Of a DNA stretch of 64,000 nt, positions 1 to 8,866 are shown piece by piece; within the stretch, counting starts at the first letter, position 1; every line of letters begins with the position of its first letter. The notes under the pieces are model-generated. The model did no database searches, was not told the origin of the DNA, and saw nothing but the letters and a program-made list of their open reading frames with translations. A program made the translations under genes and the position numbers. Location: NCBI GenBank assembly GCA_036381435.1, contig DASVCW010000026.1:34902-98901 (forward strand). Direction: 5' to 3'. Source of the stretch: Fodinibius sp036381435. Its GTDB lineage: Bacteria > Bacteroidota > Rhodothermia > Balneolales > Balneolaceae.

Positions 1-24
1 GCGGTTTAGAAAGAGTAGAAAAAA

Positions 25-56
25 GACATGCCATGTTTTTGGAAACATGGCATGTC
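25..56 (-). terminator. Terminator of sucC; member of a dispersed palindrome family
   Basis: Perfect inverted repeat with 14-bp arms (GACATGCCATGTTT and its complement) and a 4-nt loop. On the minus strand it is followed by six T, so it should terminate sucC, whose stop lies 13 bp away. Near-identical palindromes occur at 40952-40983 and 47220-47250, after secA and yidC. Confidence 0.8.
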
Positions 57-68
57 TGTCGAATTGTT

Positions 69-1277
69 CTACGCAGCCAGAACCTTAGAAACTTCTTCCG
101 CAGCTTCTTTCAGCAATACGGCCGAAATTACATTCAGATCAGAGTTGTCGATGATCTCTTTTGCTTCCTCAGCATTAGTACCCTGCAGACGCACGATAAT
201 AGGCACATTCTGAACTTTTTCTGCAATTTCGGGATCTTTAACCGCTTCAATCACCCCATTTGCTACACGATCACAGCGTACGATTCCGCCAAAGATGTTA
301 ATCAAAATAGCTTTTACATTTTTGTCTTCAAGAATGATGCGGAAACCATTTTTAACGGTTTCAACATTGGCGCTACCGCCCACATCAAGGAAGTTAGCCG
401 GTTCGCCGCCCGAAAGTTTGATGATATCCATCGTAGCCATAGCAAGTCCCGCACCGTTCACCATACAGCCTACATTGCCATCAAGTTTAATGTAATTCAA
501 ATCATACTTCGAGGCTTCCAATTCAACCGGATTTTCTTCCGACTTATCACGCAACTCCGCAGTTTCTTTGTGGCGGTAGAGGGCGTTATCATCAAAAGTC
601 ATTTTGGCGTCGAGGGCAATTACATCACCTTGCGGGGTGAGCACAAGCGGATTCACTTCAACCAGGTTGGCGTCGGTTTTTTCATAGCAATTGTACAACT
701 TCATGATCAGTTTAACCGCCTGTTTGAAGGAGTCGCCTTCAAACCCAAGCGCAAAAGCCAGCCGGCGCGCCTGATTGTGCTGTAAAGGCATTCCCGGTTC
801 AATCCATTCTTTGATAATCTTTTCAGGTGTTTCTGCTGCTACTTCTTCGATCTCAACGCCGCCTTCGGAAGAAACCATAATCACATTTTTGCTTTTAGAG
901 CGGTCAAGAAGAATGCTGAGGTAAAATTCTTTTTCAATATCTACTCCGTCGGTTACATAAATGCGCTGAATTTTCTGTCCTTCATCACCCGTTTGAATGG
1001 TAACCAATGTATCGCCTAAAAGGGATTCTGCGGCATCGCGCACTTCATCAATCGTTTTACAAAGAATAACGCCTTTTGCATTGCTGTTTTTGGTGCGCCC
1101 TTTCCCACGTCCACCTGCATGGATTTGTGCCTTAACCACAAAAAGTGTGGCTCTGTCTTCTTTCATTTTTTTAGCGGCTTCCACGGCTTCATCAACCTTT
1201 GTAGCCGAAACGCCGGCCGGCACGGGCACCTTGTATTCTTTTAAAATTTCTTTCGCTTGATACTCATGAATTTTCAT
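69..1277 (-). CDS. sucC: Succinyl-CoA synthetase (ADP-forming), beta subunit
   Basis: Beta subunit of the TCA-cycle enzyme that interconverts succinyl-CoA and succinate with ATP or GTP synthesis, acting in the cytoplasm with SucD. The 402 residues are slightly longer than the usual ~390. The N-terminal half is an ATP-grasp domain that starts MKIHEYQAKEIL and carries the HAGGRGKG nucleotide loop near residue 53. The C-terminal half is the CoA-ligase domain, with GNVGCMVNGAGLAM, FLDVGGSA and NIFGGIVRCD. sucD is not adjacent on the downstream side, so the subunits are either split or sucD lies elsewhere. The ATG at 1277 has no clear ribosome site, and the leader is A/T rich. A strong hairpin terminator follows at 25-56. 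Confidence 0.97.
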   Translation of the reverse strand: MKIHEYQAKEILKEYKVPVPAGVSATKVDEAVEAAKKMKEDRATLFVVKAQIHAGGRGKGRTKNSNAKGVILCKTIDEVRDAAESLLGDTLVTIQTGDEGQKIQRIYVTDGVDIEKEFYLSILLDRSKSKNVIMVSSEGGVEIEEVAAETPEKIIKEWIEPGMPLQHNQARRLAFALGFEGDSFKQAVKLIMKLYNCYEKTDANLVEVNPLVLTPQGDVIALDAKMTFDDNALYRHKETAELRDKSEENPVELEASKYDLNYIKLDGNVGCMVNGAGLAMATMDIIKLSGGEPANFLDVGGSANVETVKNGFRIILEDKNVKAILINIFGGIVRCDRVANGVIEAVKDPEIAEKVQNVPIIVRLQGTNAEEAKEIIDNSDLNVISAVLLKEAAEEVSKVLAA

Positions 1278-1311
1278 AACAGCAATTTATAAGATTAATA
1301 ATTTTATTTTT

Positions 1312-1385
1312 GCCACTAAAACACGAAAGCACTAAAGAATTAAAAGGAATAAAAATATATTTCCGTGTTTTTGTGTTTTAGTGGC
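1312..1385. repeat. Intergenic inverted repeat with GCCACTAAAACAC arms
   Basis: The 13-bp arms GCCACTAAAACAC (1312-1324) and GTGTTTTAGTGGC (1373-1385) are perfect complements. They enclose text resembling AGCACTAAAG and TTTCCGTGTTTT. Related text (GCACGGAAGCACTAAAAG) recurs near 62686. This looks like a dispersed, non-coding element between sucC and the propeller gene. Confidence 0.7.
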
Positions 1386-1495
1386 TATTAATTAGGGGCA
1401 TAATATAAGAAATGAATGACAAGAAATTCAGTTAAATTCAGGTGCCGGGCACTTTGTGAAGCGTTTGGCACCCTAGAGCTCCAAAATGAGATTTG

Positions 1496-2494
1496 CTACT
1501 CCACAATCTGAATTTTTCGCAACTCACTTCCGTCTTTGTTCATGATGAAAATTTCATTCGTGCCGGAGCGATCAGAGATGAAAATAATTTTTTCTCCGTT
1601 TGGCGACCATGAAGCATAATGATCCCGCGCCGAATTTTTGGTGAGCCTTTTTAAATTTGTTCCGTCCGCGTTCATGGTAAAAATATCGAAGCTGCCATGT
1701 CGGTTTGATGAAAAAACAAGTTTTTCTCCATCCGGTGACCACATCGGCCCTAAATCAAAGTCAAGGTCGTTGGTAAGTTGTCTTTGGTGTCTTCCGTCTG
1801 CATCCATCACATAGATATCAAAGTTTTTATTCCGGTCAGATGCAAAAGCAATTTTCTTTCCGTTAGGCGACCAAGTGGGATTTATTTCATACGACCAGCT
1901 TGAATAAGTAAGCCGTGTCTGGTTGTTGCCGTTTTTGTCCATCACATAAATTTCCATATTGCCGTCCCTCTTTGAAAGAAAAACGATTTTCTCGCCATCC
2001 GGAGAATAAAACGGATAAACATCGGTGGTATCATTAGAGGTCAGTCTTTTTAGATTTTCGCCATCATAGCGACGGGAATATATTTCAAAATCACCGTCTT
2101 CACGCGAATGATAGGTGATATAACGACTGTTGGGCGACCATGACGGTAGGTCTCCGTCCCGTGCCGAATTAATGGGCAACTGATTTGCCTGACCCTCATA
2201 GCTCATTTCATAACTGCGTTCGCTTTCACGTTCAGAAAAATAGGCGATATGATTGCCGTCCGGTGACCAGGCAGGATAGTAATCATCGGCGGGGTGATGG
2301 CTCATATTTTGAATTTGATAGGTGTCAAGATTCACGACATAAATCTCGAAATTTCCGCTAATAGAAGATACAAAAGCAATGTGTTCTCCATTGGGCGACC
2401 AGTAAGGCTGAATGCTTGAGTAATTCTCTTGTGACTGAGCTGAATTCATCCCCGCTGAGAGCAAAAAAAGTATGGCAAACAGGAAACGTAACAT
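1496..2494 (-). CDS. Exported TolB-like seven-bladed PD40 beta-propeller protein
   Basis: A 332-residue protein with a signal peptide (about residues 1-20, ending NSAQSQ) followed only by PD40/WD40-like blades. I count seven blade motifs of the form W-S-P-D/N-G-x-x-I-x-F-x-S, the last being SWSPNGEKIIFISD. Seven is the number that closes a propeller. It resembles the C-terminal half of TolB but lacks TolB's N-terminal domain and has no neighbouring Pal or TonB genes. A role as a periplasmic binding scaffold is therefore inference, and the partner is unknown. It appears monocistronic, starting at an ATG with an A/T-rich leader. The final blade runs almost to the stop codon. Confidence 0.85.
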   Translation of the reverse strand: MLRFLFAILFLLSAGMNSAQSQENYSSIQPYWSPNGEHIAFVSSISGNFEIYVVNLDTYQIQNMSHHPADDYYPAWSPDGNHIAYFSERESERSYEMSYEGQANQLPINSARDGDLPSWSPNSRYITYHSREDGDFEIYSRRYDGENLKRLTSNDTTDVYPFYSPDGEKIVFLSKRDGNMEIYVMDKNGNNQTRLTYSSWSYEINPTWSPNGKKIAFASDRNKNFDIYVMDADGRHQRQLTNDLDFDLGPMWSPDGEKLVFSSNRHGSFDIFTMNADGTNLKRLTKNSARDHYASWSPNGEKIIFISDRSGTNEIFIMNKDGSELRKIQIVE

Positions 2495-2741
2495 ATTCTT
2501 GATGTTTTATATCACAACCGCCTTTTGTATTAAATCATTCAATGGTATTGGTTATTAAATAATTTGGGCAAAACTGTCTACTTGGAGGAAGGCAGCGATT
2601 GGCCTGCGGATTGGGGATGGCAAAGGCAAAAATGTCGCAGCTTTGTAACTTGCGACTTACTGAAGAATAAAAAAATCAATTGAGTTCTTAGCCAGCATTG
2701 CCTACATTCATTTTCTAAAAAGACCGAACGAGGAAAATCGT

Positions 2742-3296
2742 TTGAATAAAGTAAAGATAATGTCAGCCCGGGACTTAGATCGCACCTATCTGCGATTCGC
2801 CCATCAGTTCATGGAGCCGCACGATGATCCCCAAAAAATAGCTGTTATAGGCATGCAGACCCGCGGGGTTTTTATGGGCAGGCGCATCATTCAAATCATT
2901 GAAGAGCAGTTCGGCTATAAGCCCGATTTTGGAGTGCTTGACGTCACTTTTTACCGCGATGACTTTCGCACAAAGCTCAAAATGCCGCAGGTTAAAGTCA
3001 CAGAAATTCCCTTCGATTTATATGACCGCAATATCGTGCTGGTTGATGATGTGCTCTACACGGGACGAACCGTACGTGCGGCAATGGATGCACTCATGGG
3101 TTATGGGCGTCCCCGCAGCATAAAATTTTGCTGTATGGTTGACCGCGGCCATCGGGAATTGCCAATTTGTGCCGATTATGTAGGTACAAAAATGCCCACC
3201 CACGTTCAGGAAGAGGTTCGGGTGAAAGTAAAAGAGCTGGACGGCGAAGATGCTGTTTATGTTGTTGAAAGTAACGGCAACGGGGGTGATATATGA
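2742..3296 (+). CDS. pyrR: Bifunctional pyr regulator / uracil phosphoribosyltransferase PyrR
   Basis: A 184-residue type I phosphoribosyltransferase of the PyrR family. The PRPP loop VLVDDVLYTGRT spans residues 99-110, and the preceding YRDDF motif is typical of PyrR. In Firmicutes PyrR binds pyr mRNA and attenuates it. Here the leader shows no convincing anti-terminator or binding loop, so the enzyme activity (uracil + PRPP to UMP) is better supported than the regulatory one. I chose the TTG at 2742 because AGGAAA (2731-2736) sits at correct spacing, whereas the first ATG at 2760 is too far away. The end overlaps pyrB by 4 bp (ATGA), which implies translational coupling. Confidence 0.92.
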   Translation: MNKVKIMSARDLDRTYLRFAHQFMEPHDDPQKIAVIGMQTRGVFMGRRIIQIIEEQFGYKPDFGVLDVTFYRDDFRTKLKMPQVKVTEIPFDLYDRNIVLVDDVLYTGRTVRAAMDALMGYGRPRSIKFCCMVDRGHRELPICADYVGTKMPTHVQEEVRVKVKELDGEDAVYVVESNGNGGDI

Positions 3297-4249
3297 GCAA
3301 GGACATCACAAACAAAGATTATAATTTTACTCATAAACATCTGCTGGGACTGTACGATTATTCCAAAGAAGACATTCTTTATGTGCTGGAGCAGGCCAAA
3401 TACTTTAGAGAAATTCTGGATCGCCCCGTTCCCAAAGTCCCTACCTTGAGGGATAAAACCATCGTCAACCTCTTTTACGAAAACAGCACACGTACCCGGC
3501 TTTCTTTTGAGCTTGCCCAAAAACGCATGGGTGCGGATGTAGTTAATTTTTCCGCCGGTTCATCAAGCGTAAATAAGGGTGAATCGCTCAAAGATACTAT
3601 CCAAAATATCAGCTCGATGAAGATTGATATGGTAGTAGTCCGCCACAAAAGCCCCGGCGTTCCGCATTTCCTCACCCGCTGTGTTGATGCGGCCATTATC
3701 AACGCCGGTGACGGCGCTCACGAGCATCCCACACAGGCCTTGCTCGATTTGTTCACCATGCAACAAATTTATCCCGATTTATCCGGGAAGAATATCGCGA
3801 TTATCGGTGATATCGATCACAGCAGGGTAGTTCGTTCGAACATCAACGGCTTGCTGAAACTGGGGGCGAACGTTACCATTTGTGGTCCTAAAACCCTGAT
3901 GCCTGCTTTTGTAGAAGAATTAGGTGTTAATGTTTCATTCAGCCTTGATGAAACACTCTCTTGGTGTGATGTCGCCATGGCTTTGCGCATTCAACTGGAG
4001 CGGCAGGGAACCGGGACAGAACTTTTTCCCAGTATTCGTGAATATCACCAAACGTTCGGAATAAAAATGGAGCACCTGGAGAAATATCCTGATTTCACCA
4101 TTATGCATCCCGGACCGGTAAACCGCGGGGTGGAGATGGAGAGTGAAGTGGCTGACAGTGATCGTTCGATTATTTTAAGCCAGGTAACAAACGGGGTAGC
4201 TGTGCGAATGGCAATTTTATATTTGTTGAGTGGCGGAACGAGGGTGTAG
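3293..4249 (+). CDS. pyrB: Aspartate carbamoyltransferase catalytic subunit
   Basis: Catalyses carbamoyl phosphate + L-aspartate to N-carbamoyl-aspartate, the first committed step of pyrimidine synthesis. The 318 residues are close to the usual 305-315. The carbamoyl-phosphate motif STRTR lies at residues 65-69, the second-substrate HPTQ motif at 145-148, and HPGPVNRG near the C-terminus. It overlaps pyrR in an ATGA junction and is followed by a strong hairpin. No pyrI regulatory chain or pyrC lies next to it, so a PyrR-PyrB two-gene unit is what the window shows. Confidence 0.97.
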   Translation: MSKDITNKDYNFTHKHLLGLYDYSKEDILYVLEQAKYFREILDRPVPKVPTLRDKTIVNLFYENSTRTRLSFELAQKRMGADVVNFSAGSSSVNKGESLKDTIQNISSMKIDMVVVRHKSPGVPHFLTRCVDAAIINAGDGAHEHPTQALLDLFTMQQIYPDLSGKNIAIIGDIDHSRVVRSNINGLLKLGANVTICGPKTLMPAFVEELGVNVSFSLDETLSWCDVAMALRIQLERQGTGTELFPSIREYHQTFGIKMEHLEKYPDFTIMHPGPVNRGVEMESEVADSDRSIILSQVTNGVAVRMAILYLLSGGTRV

Positions 4250-4260
4250 AGAAACTGTAG

Positions 4261-4279
4261 GTCGGGCATCTTGCCCGAC
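4261..4279. repeat. REP-like palindrome (family A)
   Basis: A perfect 8-3-8 hairpin, GTCGGGCA TCT TGCCCGAC, preceded by TGTAG. Copies of the same TGTAGG + CGGGCATCTTGCCCG core lie at 12403-12421, 40871-40889 and, as an inverted pair, 47306-47413. Confidence 0.8.
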
Positions 4280-4306
4280 ATGGAAAGAACTTTTTGTATA
4301 GCGAAG

Positions 4307-4352
4307 GTTTTCCTCAGTAGCGCGTGAATTAATTCGCGCTACTGAGGAAAAC
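4307..4352. terminator. Strong hairpin between convergent pyrB and eamA genes
   Basis: Perfect 18-bp arms (4307-4324 and 4335-4352, GTTTTCCTCAGTAGCGCG and its complement) around a 10-nt A/T loop. Each arm ends in TTTT/AAAA, so it can work in both directions. It lies between pyrB and the converging exporter gene and touches the latter's stop codon. Confidence 0.75.
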
Positions 4353-5287
4353 TATGGGATTCGAGCACTCTCCTTCTCCTTGTTACGTCGCTCTGCGGCG
4401 TAACCTTTCCATCGAGCCAAAACAATTCCGGCAATAACAAGTGCCGAGCCCAGATACTGAAGCAGCGTGAGGTTTTCATTCAGTAAAACAATGCCGAAAA
4501 AGAGTCCCAGCACAGGTACCAGGTTTTGAAAGGTCGAAGTATAAACGGCACCTACGGTTTGCAGTCCGTAATTCCAGATTAAGAAAGCAGCTCCGATGGC
4601 TAGTAAACCGCTATAAATGGCGCCGCCATAAGCAACAAACGAAACCGATTGCCAGTCCGTTTGCATTAAACCAGGCAAGCCAATTATTACAAGCGCAATA
4701 CAGCCTATGGTGGTCATAATAGTTGTAAATTGTATAGGGGTATACCGTTTTAAAAAAGATCTGGAAAGAATGGTATAGCCTGCAAATACCATAGCTGCAA
4801 GAATGATCATAAGATCACCTTTTACCGTATTTGAAGTAAAAGAAAATACTTGCTTGCCACCCGCCATAATGATTACAATACCCAGAAAAGCAAAAGTAAC
4901 ACCAATGCTTTTGTATGCATTCATTTTCTCAAAGTTCCCAAAGTGTGAAAAAATAGCTACCCAAACGGGGATCGTACCCAGCATTACGGCCGCATTTGCT
5001 GCTTGCGTAAAGTCGACTCCTATAATGAACAACACCTGATAAATAAGATTTCCAAGTAAGGCTAAACCCAAAAGGGGCATCCAATCTTTTTTTGGGATTG
5101 CGAACTGCTGCCTTTTCCAAAGCAGAACAGTCCACATCAATGCAGTGGCAAAAATAAACCGCAGGGCGTTAAAGGGGAACGCTTTAAGTTCTGTGAGACT
5201 GGTTTTAATGACTGAAAGGTTTAATCCCCAGATAATGGCAACTAAAAACAGGGAAACTTCAACGATCGATTTTTTGGAGAAACGCAA
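4352..5287 (-). CDS. EamA/DMT-family transporter
   Basis: A 311-residue inner-membrane protein with about ten predicted hydrophobic segments arranged as two EamA repeats (roughly residues 12-145 and 155-290). It begins with the typical pattern IIWGLNLSVIKTSL. Members export or import small metabolites, often amino acids, but the substrate cannot be read from the sequence. It is monocistronic, convergent to pyrB and divergent from the tetR efflux operon. A second, distinct member lies at 13181-14092, and the two are clearly not recent duplicates. Confidence 0.9.
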   Translation of the reverse strand: MRFSKKSIVEVSLFLVAIIWGLNLSVIKTSLTELKAFPFNALRFIFATALMWTVLLWKRQQFAIPKKDWMPLLGLALLGNLIYQVLFIIGVDFTQAANAAVMLGTIPVWVAIFSHFGNFEKMNAYKSIGVTFAFLGIVIIMAGGKQVFSFTSNTVKGDLMIILAAMVFAGYTILSRSFLKRYTPIQFTTIMTTIGCIALVIIGLPGLMQTDWQSVSFVAYGGAIYSGLLAIGAAFLIWNYGLQTVGAVYTSTFQNLVPVLGLFFGIVLLNENLTLLQYLGSALVIAGIVLARWKGYAAERRNKEKESARIP

Positions 5288-5443
5288 TGGTTTATAGCTT
5301 TAAGCTTTATCAAAATAATAGGCAATGAAGGTAGCATTAATTTGGTAAAAGGTTCCAAACCAATTATTGATAATCTTCATAGAAAACTTTTATAACAAAA
5401 GTCATTGTTTGTCGTTTCAGGAAATATTAACTTTCAGTCACTT

Positions 5444-5460
5444 AATGACCATCAGTCATT
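5444..5460 (+). promoter_or_regulatory. Candidate operator of the TetR-type repressor
   Basis: Perfect dyad AATGAC-CATCA-GTCATT ending 13 bp before the tetR start codon. Further GTCA-type half sites occur just upstream (GTCATT at 5401, CAGTCA at 5435). A TetR-family protein encoded directly behind such a dyad usually autoregulates its operon. Binding is inferred. Confidence 0.6.
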
Positions 5461-5473
5461 TTAATTAAAAAAT

Positions 5474-6184
5474 ATGGGAATTGAAGATCGAAAAGCACGC
5501 GAAAAAGAAAAGCGGCGGGAACAAATTTTAGATGCCGCCGAAGAGGTTATTTTTGGCAAGGGAATAGAACAATCCACGATGAGTGAAATTGCTGAAAAAG
5601 CTGAATTAAGCAAGGGTACAATTTACCTGTACTTCAAAAATAAAAATGAACTGTATCTTGCTATAACCCAACGGGGGTCTGACATTTTGAACGACTGTTT
5701 TGCCCGGATTTTTGCAGGCGACCATACGGGGATAGAGCTCATTCGGTTAATAGGAGAAATATATCTTGATTTCGTCCGCAGCAATCCCGGCTATTTTAAG
5801 GCTTTTCAGTTCTATGAGTCAATGAATGATGTTGATGAGCTTCGAAACAGTGAGTATGCTCAATGCTGCGAAGACAACCGCTGCGAAGCTATAAATTTTA
5901 TGATACGTGCGCTGCAAATAGGTATGCAGGATGGTACCATCGACGACAGCTATGATCCTAAAGAACTGGCTGTGCTTATCTGGTCAAGTACCCGCGGAAT
6001 TACTACGGTAAGTTATATGAAAGGTGTAGGTCACTACTTTAAGGCACTGGATGAAATGGAAATAAAAACTGATTCATTATTTGAGAATTTCCTCAAGCTG
6101 GTGGGAACCGGAATTGCCACTGAAAAAGCTCGTAAGCAATGGATGACCGCCAGTCATAAAAAAATTGAAACAACCAAAGACTGA
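5474..6184 (+). CDS. TetR/AcrR-family transcriptional regulator of the efflux operon
   Basis: A 236-residue protein. The N-terminal helix-turn-helix spans about residues 17-60, with the TetR signature ILDAAEEVIFGKG and KGTIYLYFKNKNELY. The C-terminal half is the ligand/dimer domain and gives no clue to the inducer. It is the first gene of a run tetR - outer-membrane factor - adaptor - RND pump, all on the plus strand with short gaps (63, 23 and 10 bp), so it most likely represses them. The operator candidate at 5444-5460 supports autoregulation. Confidence 0.93.
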   Translation: MGIEDRKAREKEKRREQILDAAEEVIFGKGIEQSTMSEIAEKAELSKGTIYLYFKNKNELYLAITQRGSDILNDCFARIFAGDHTGIELIRLIGEIYLDFVRSNPGYFKAFQFYESMNDVDELRNSEYAQCCEDNRCEAINFMIRALQIGMQDGTIDDSYDPKELAVLIWSSTRGITTVSYMKGVGHYFKALDEMEIKTDSLFENFLKLVGTGIATEKARKQWMTASHKKIETTKD

Positions 6185-6247
6185 TCTCGTACAGCCCACT
6201 TCATTCTTGAAAAAAACATCATCACAAACAAGAATAATAATCATACT

Positions 6248-7759
6248 ATGTTTAAGTTTTCATCTACGGCTTTGGCTTTTTGTACAAAAGCTGTAGCCCC
6301 TTTAATTCTCGGTATTCTGTTATTTTCCCCGCCTTTGACGGCTCAAGAAGCAGAACCTTTCGTTGAAATTGATGTCAATAAGAAAGTATTAAAATTATCG
6401 GAGGCCATTCAGGTAGCCCTCGCTAATAATCCCCAGGTTAAACGCTCGCTCTTAAATGTCCAAACTGCCGATGAACAGGTGCAGCTGGCATGGAGTGAAG
6501 TGCTGCCTGAAATCACGGGGTCTATGACCTATGTTCGCAACCTCGAAATTCCCGTTAACTTTGTTCCGGCAACCTTTTTTGACCCGGATGCTCCGGAGGG
6601 AGAACTAGTCCCCCTGCAATTCGGTACGGACAATACCTGGCAGGGCGGTATTTCGATCAGTCAGACTTTGTTTAGAGGAGAAGCGATTGTCGGGATTAGC
6701 AGTTCAAAATTACTCAAAGCAGTTCAGGCAGAAGGTTTGCGGGCCACATCTCAGCAAATTGTTACTCAAACCCGGTTGGCATATTACAATGTTTTGGTGG
6801 CTGAAGAACAGCTTCAGCTGCAACAGGCCATTGTGGAACGGTTGAAGGAGAATCTTGCCGAAAACCGCGCACGCCAAGAAGCCGGACTTATTGATCAGTA
6901 TGCTGTACTGCAGGTTCAGGTTCAGCTTAGTAACCAGGAGCCACAGTTAACACAGGCAAAGTATGCTGTTGAGCAGGCTTACCGTGAGCTAAAAATGGTG
7001 CTGGGTGTACCACTGACGCTAGACTTTTCGGTTAAAGGGAACCTCAGCGAGTACAACGTTACGAGCCAGCAGGCGGTAAATGAAGTGAACCAAAATTTGA
7101 AACGGGTGAATAGTATGACGCCCTACCAATATATAACCAAGAGCAATGTGTTAGGAATAGCAGCAAACCGGCGGGGCGATATACGCGTGCTGGATACTCA
7201 GAATCAGCTTCAAGGTAGAAGAATTAAAGCTATAAAAAGTCGCTTTTTGCCCACTTTGTCAGCTACCTATAATTTGAACTGGGCAGCGGCTCAGCCCGGA
7301 GCGCCCATGTTTTTTGGTACACCTGATACACGGGCAAGGTCACAAACAATAGGTATTACGCTTAGCTTGCCCATTTTTGACGGTTTTGAACGTACCGCTA
7401 ACCTGAGTATGGCGAAGATCGAAAAGAAAGATTTAGAGATACAAAAAAGAGCGGCCATACGCTCTGCAAAGAATGAAATTGAATCAGCCCGCGAAGCAGT
7501 TAACCAAGCTATTGAGACCGCGCCGGCCCGCAGGGAAGCCTTAGAACTTGCCCGGGAAGGTTATGAGCGCGCACGGCTGCGATTAGAAAACGGTTTAGGC
7601 TCACAGTTGGATGTGATTAATGCGGAACTGCAGCTGCGCGAAGCCGAAGCTAATTACGCACAAATGGTGTATAACTATCTTGCAGCCAAAGCACAGTATG
7701 ATCTGGCTATAGGAATGGTTCCGTTTGTGGATAAAGAGATTCTTGATATTAACGAATAA
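6248..7759 (+). CDS. TolC-family outer-membrane efflux protein
   Basis: A 503-residue outer-membrane channel of a tripartite efflux system. It has a signal peptide ending near residue 32 (PLTAQ-EAE) and two OEP repeats, each with long coiled-coil, Gln/Ala/Glu-rich helices (e.g. EEQLQLQQAIVERLKENLAE and the C-terminal EAVNQAIETAPARREALELA). The GLGSQLDVINAELQL motif is typical of the second repeat. Length is within the normal family range. It lies directly upstream of the adaptor and RND pump genes. Confidence 0.93.
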   Translation: MFKFSSTALAFCTKAVAPLILGILLFSPPLTAQEAEPFVEIDVNKKVLKLSEAIQVALANNPQVKRSLLNVQTADEQVQLAWSEVLPEITGSMTYVRNLEIPVNFVPATFFDPDAPEGELVPLQFGTDNTWQGGISISQTLFRGEAIVGISSSKLLKAVQAEGLRATSQQIVTQTRLAYYNVLVAEEQLQLQQAIVERLKENLAENRARQEAGLIDQYAVLQVQVQLSNQEPQLTQAKYAVEQAYRELKMVLGVPLTLDFSVKGNLSEYNVTSQQAVNEVNQNLKRVNSMTPYQYITKSNVLGIAANRRGDIRVLDTQNQLQGRRIKAIKSRFLPTLSATYNLNWAAAQPGAPMFFGTPDTRARSQTIGITLSLPIFDGFERTANLSMAKIEKKDLEIQKRAAIRSAKNEIESAREAVNQAIETAPARREALELAREGYERARLRLENGLGSQLDVINAELQLREAEANYAQMVYNYLAAKAQYDLAIGMVPFVDKEILDINE

Positions 7760-7782
7760 GTAAAACTATTACAGCTATTACC

Positions 7783-8856
7783 ATGACCCAGAAAATAATC
7801 ATCGCAATAATTTTAGCTACTGTTTTAGCAGGCTGCTCAGGCCAACAACAGGCTCCGGAACAGGAGCTGGTAAAAACAGTGAATGTGGAAACGGAAACGG
7901 TTGAACTTCAGCCCTTTGAGCGCTATCTGAAACTGGTGGGGACCGTGGAGTCCGAGAATGATGTGGAGATTTCATCCGAAGTTTCGGGCAGAATCTTGAA
8001 TTATTTTGTGGAGCAGGGAGATCATGTTGAAAAAGGTGAGCCCATTCTCAAAATTGACGATGCCCAGTTAATCCAGGAGCGCGAGCGGCTGGAGGCGGTT
8101 ACTGCTCAGGCCAAGGAAAATTATGAGCGTCTGATGCGGCTGTACAAGCAGGAAGGAATCGGATCGGAGATCGACTATTTGAATGCTAAATATACCTACG
8201 AGCAAAGTAAAGCCGCGCTTGAAGCCGTAAAAATCAGTATTGAGAAAACTACGATTAATGCTCCGTTCAGCGCTTCCGTCGAGGAAATTCTTCTTGAGGA
8301 GGGTGAAATGGCTGCTCCCGGAACAACACTGGTTCGTTTGATCGGAACAGAGCAGCTTGAGGTTTCAACCGGCGTTCCTTCAGCCTACGCCAACGTCGTT
8401 TCTGAGGGTGATATAGCTCAGGTTTGGTTCGATTTTGCTACAGCCGATACCCTGCAGCTGCCCATCTCTTTTGTTGGTAAAAGTATTAGTGAAGATGCAC
8501 GCACTTTCGAGGTTGTCATCGAGTTGCCGAGGGAATCCGAATATTACAAGGTGGATATGATTGCCAATGTTAAAATAAGAACTATGCAAGAAGACAGCTT
8601 GGTGGTTATCAGTAATGAATTCATCCAGCAGGGGGATGGCCGGAAAGTGGTGTATGTCGCCAGTACGAACAAAGATGGCGATAAAATAGCGCTCAGGCAG
8701 CCCGTCAGCTTGGGAGCTTCTTATAAAAATAGTGTGGTTGTTACCGGTGGACTGAAGCCCGGAGATGAATTGATTACTGTGGGTTCCGCCTTTTTGCAGG
8801 ACAGTATGCGCATCAACATTGTGAATGAAAATAGTCTTGCTCAGCGAAATATTTAA
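7783..8856 (+). CDS. RND efflux periplasmic adaptor lipoprotein (MFP family)
   Basis: A 357-residue adaptor that links the RND pump to the outer-membrane channel. The lipobox LAGC puts the lipid anchor on Cys18. The biotinyl-lipoyl-like half motifs flank a short alpha-hairpin: VSGRILNYFVEQGDHVEKGE (about residues 67-86), then the hairpin (about 95-150), then TINAPFSASVEEILLEEGEM. The beta-barrel and membrane-proximal domains follow. The short hairpin is normal for adaptors paired with TolC-like proteins in Bacteroidota. The gene ends 10 bp before the likely pump start codon. Confidence 0.94.
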   Translation: MTQKIIIAIILATVLAGCSGQQQAPEQELVKTVNVETETVELQPFERYLKLVGTVESENDVEISSEVSGRILNYFVEQGDHVEKGEPILKIDDAQLIQERERLEAVTAQAKENYERLMRLYKQEGIGSEIDYLNAKYTYEQSKAALEAVKISIEKTTINAPFSASVEEILLEEGEMAAPGTTLVRLIGTEQLEVSTGVPSAYANVVSEGDIAQVWFDFATADTLQLPISFVGKSISEDARTFEVVIELPRESEYYKVDMIANVKIRTMQEDSLVVISNEFIQQGDGRKVVYVASTNKDGDKIALRQPVSLGASYKNSVVVTGGLKPGDELITVGSAFLQDSMRINIVNENSLAQRNI

Positions 8857-8866
8857 AAAGACCGAA

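Noticed and set aside
33..785. A 250-codon open frame on the plus strand across sucC
   Set aside because: It lies antisense to a clearly conserved sucC, has no recognisable motifs and arises from codon bias.
1496..2494. Tol-Pal system TolB
   Set aside because: The TolB N-terminal domain is missing and no tol/pal genes are adjacent; only the propeller resembles TolB.
2630..2741. Possible PyrR attenuator in the pyrR leader (GTCGCA ... TGCGAC hairpin)
   Set aside because: The 6-bp stem has no following T run and no PyrR binding-loop consensus, so I cannot support regulation.
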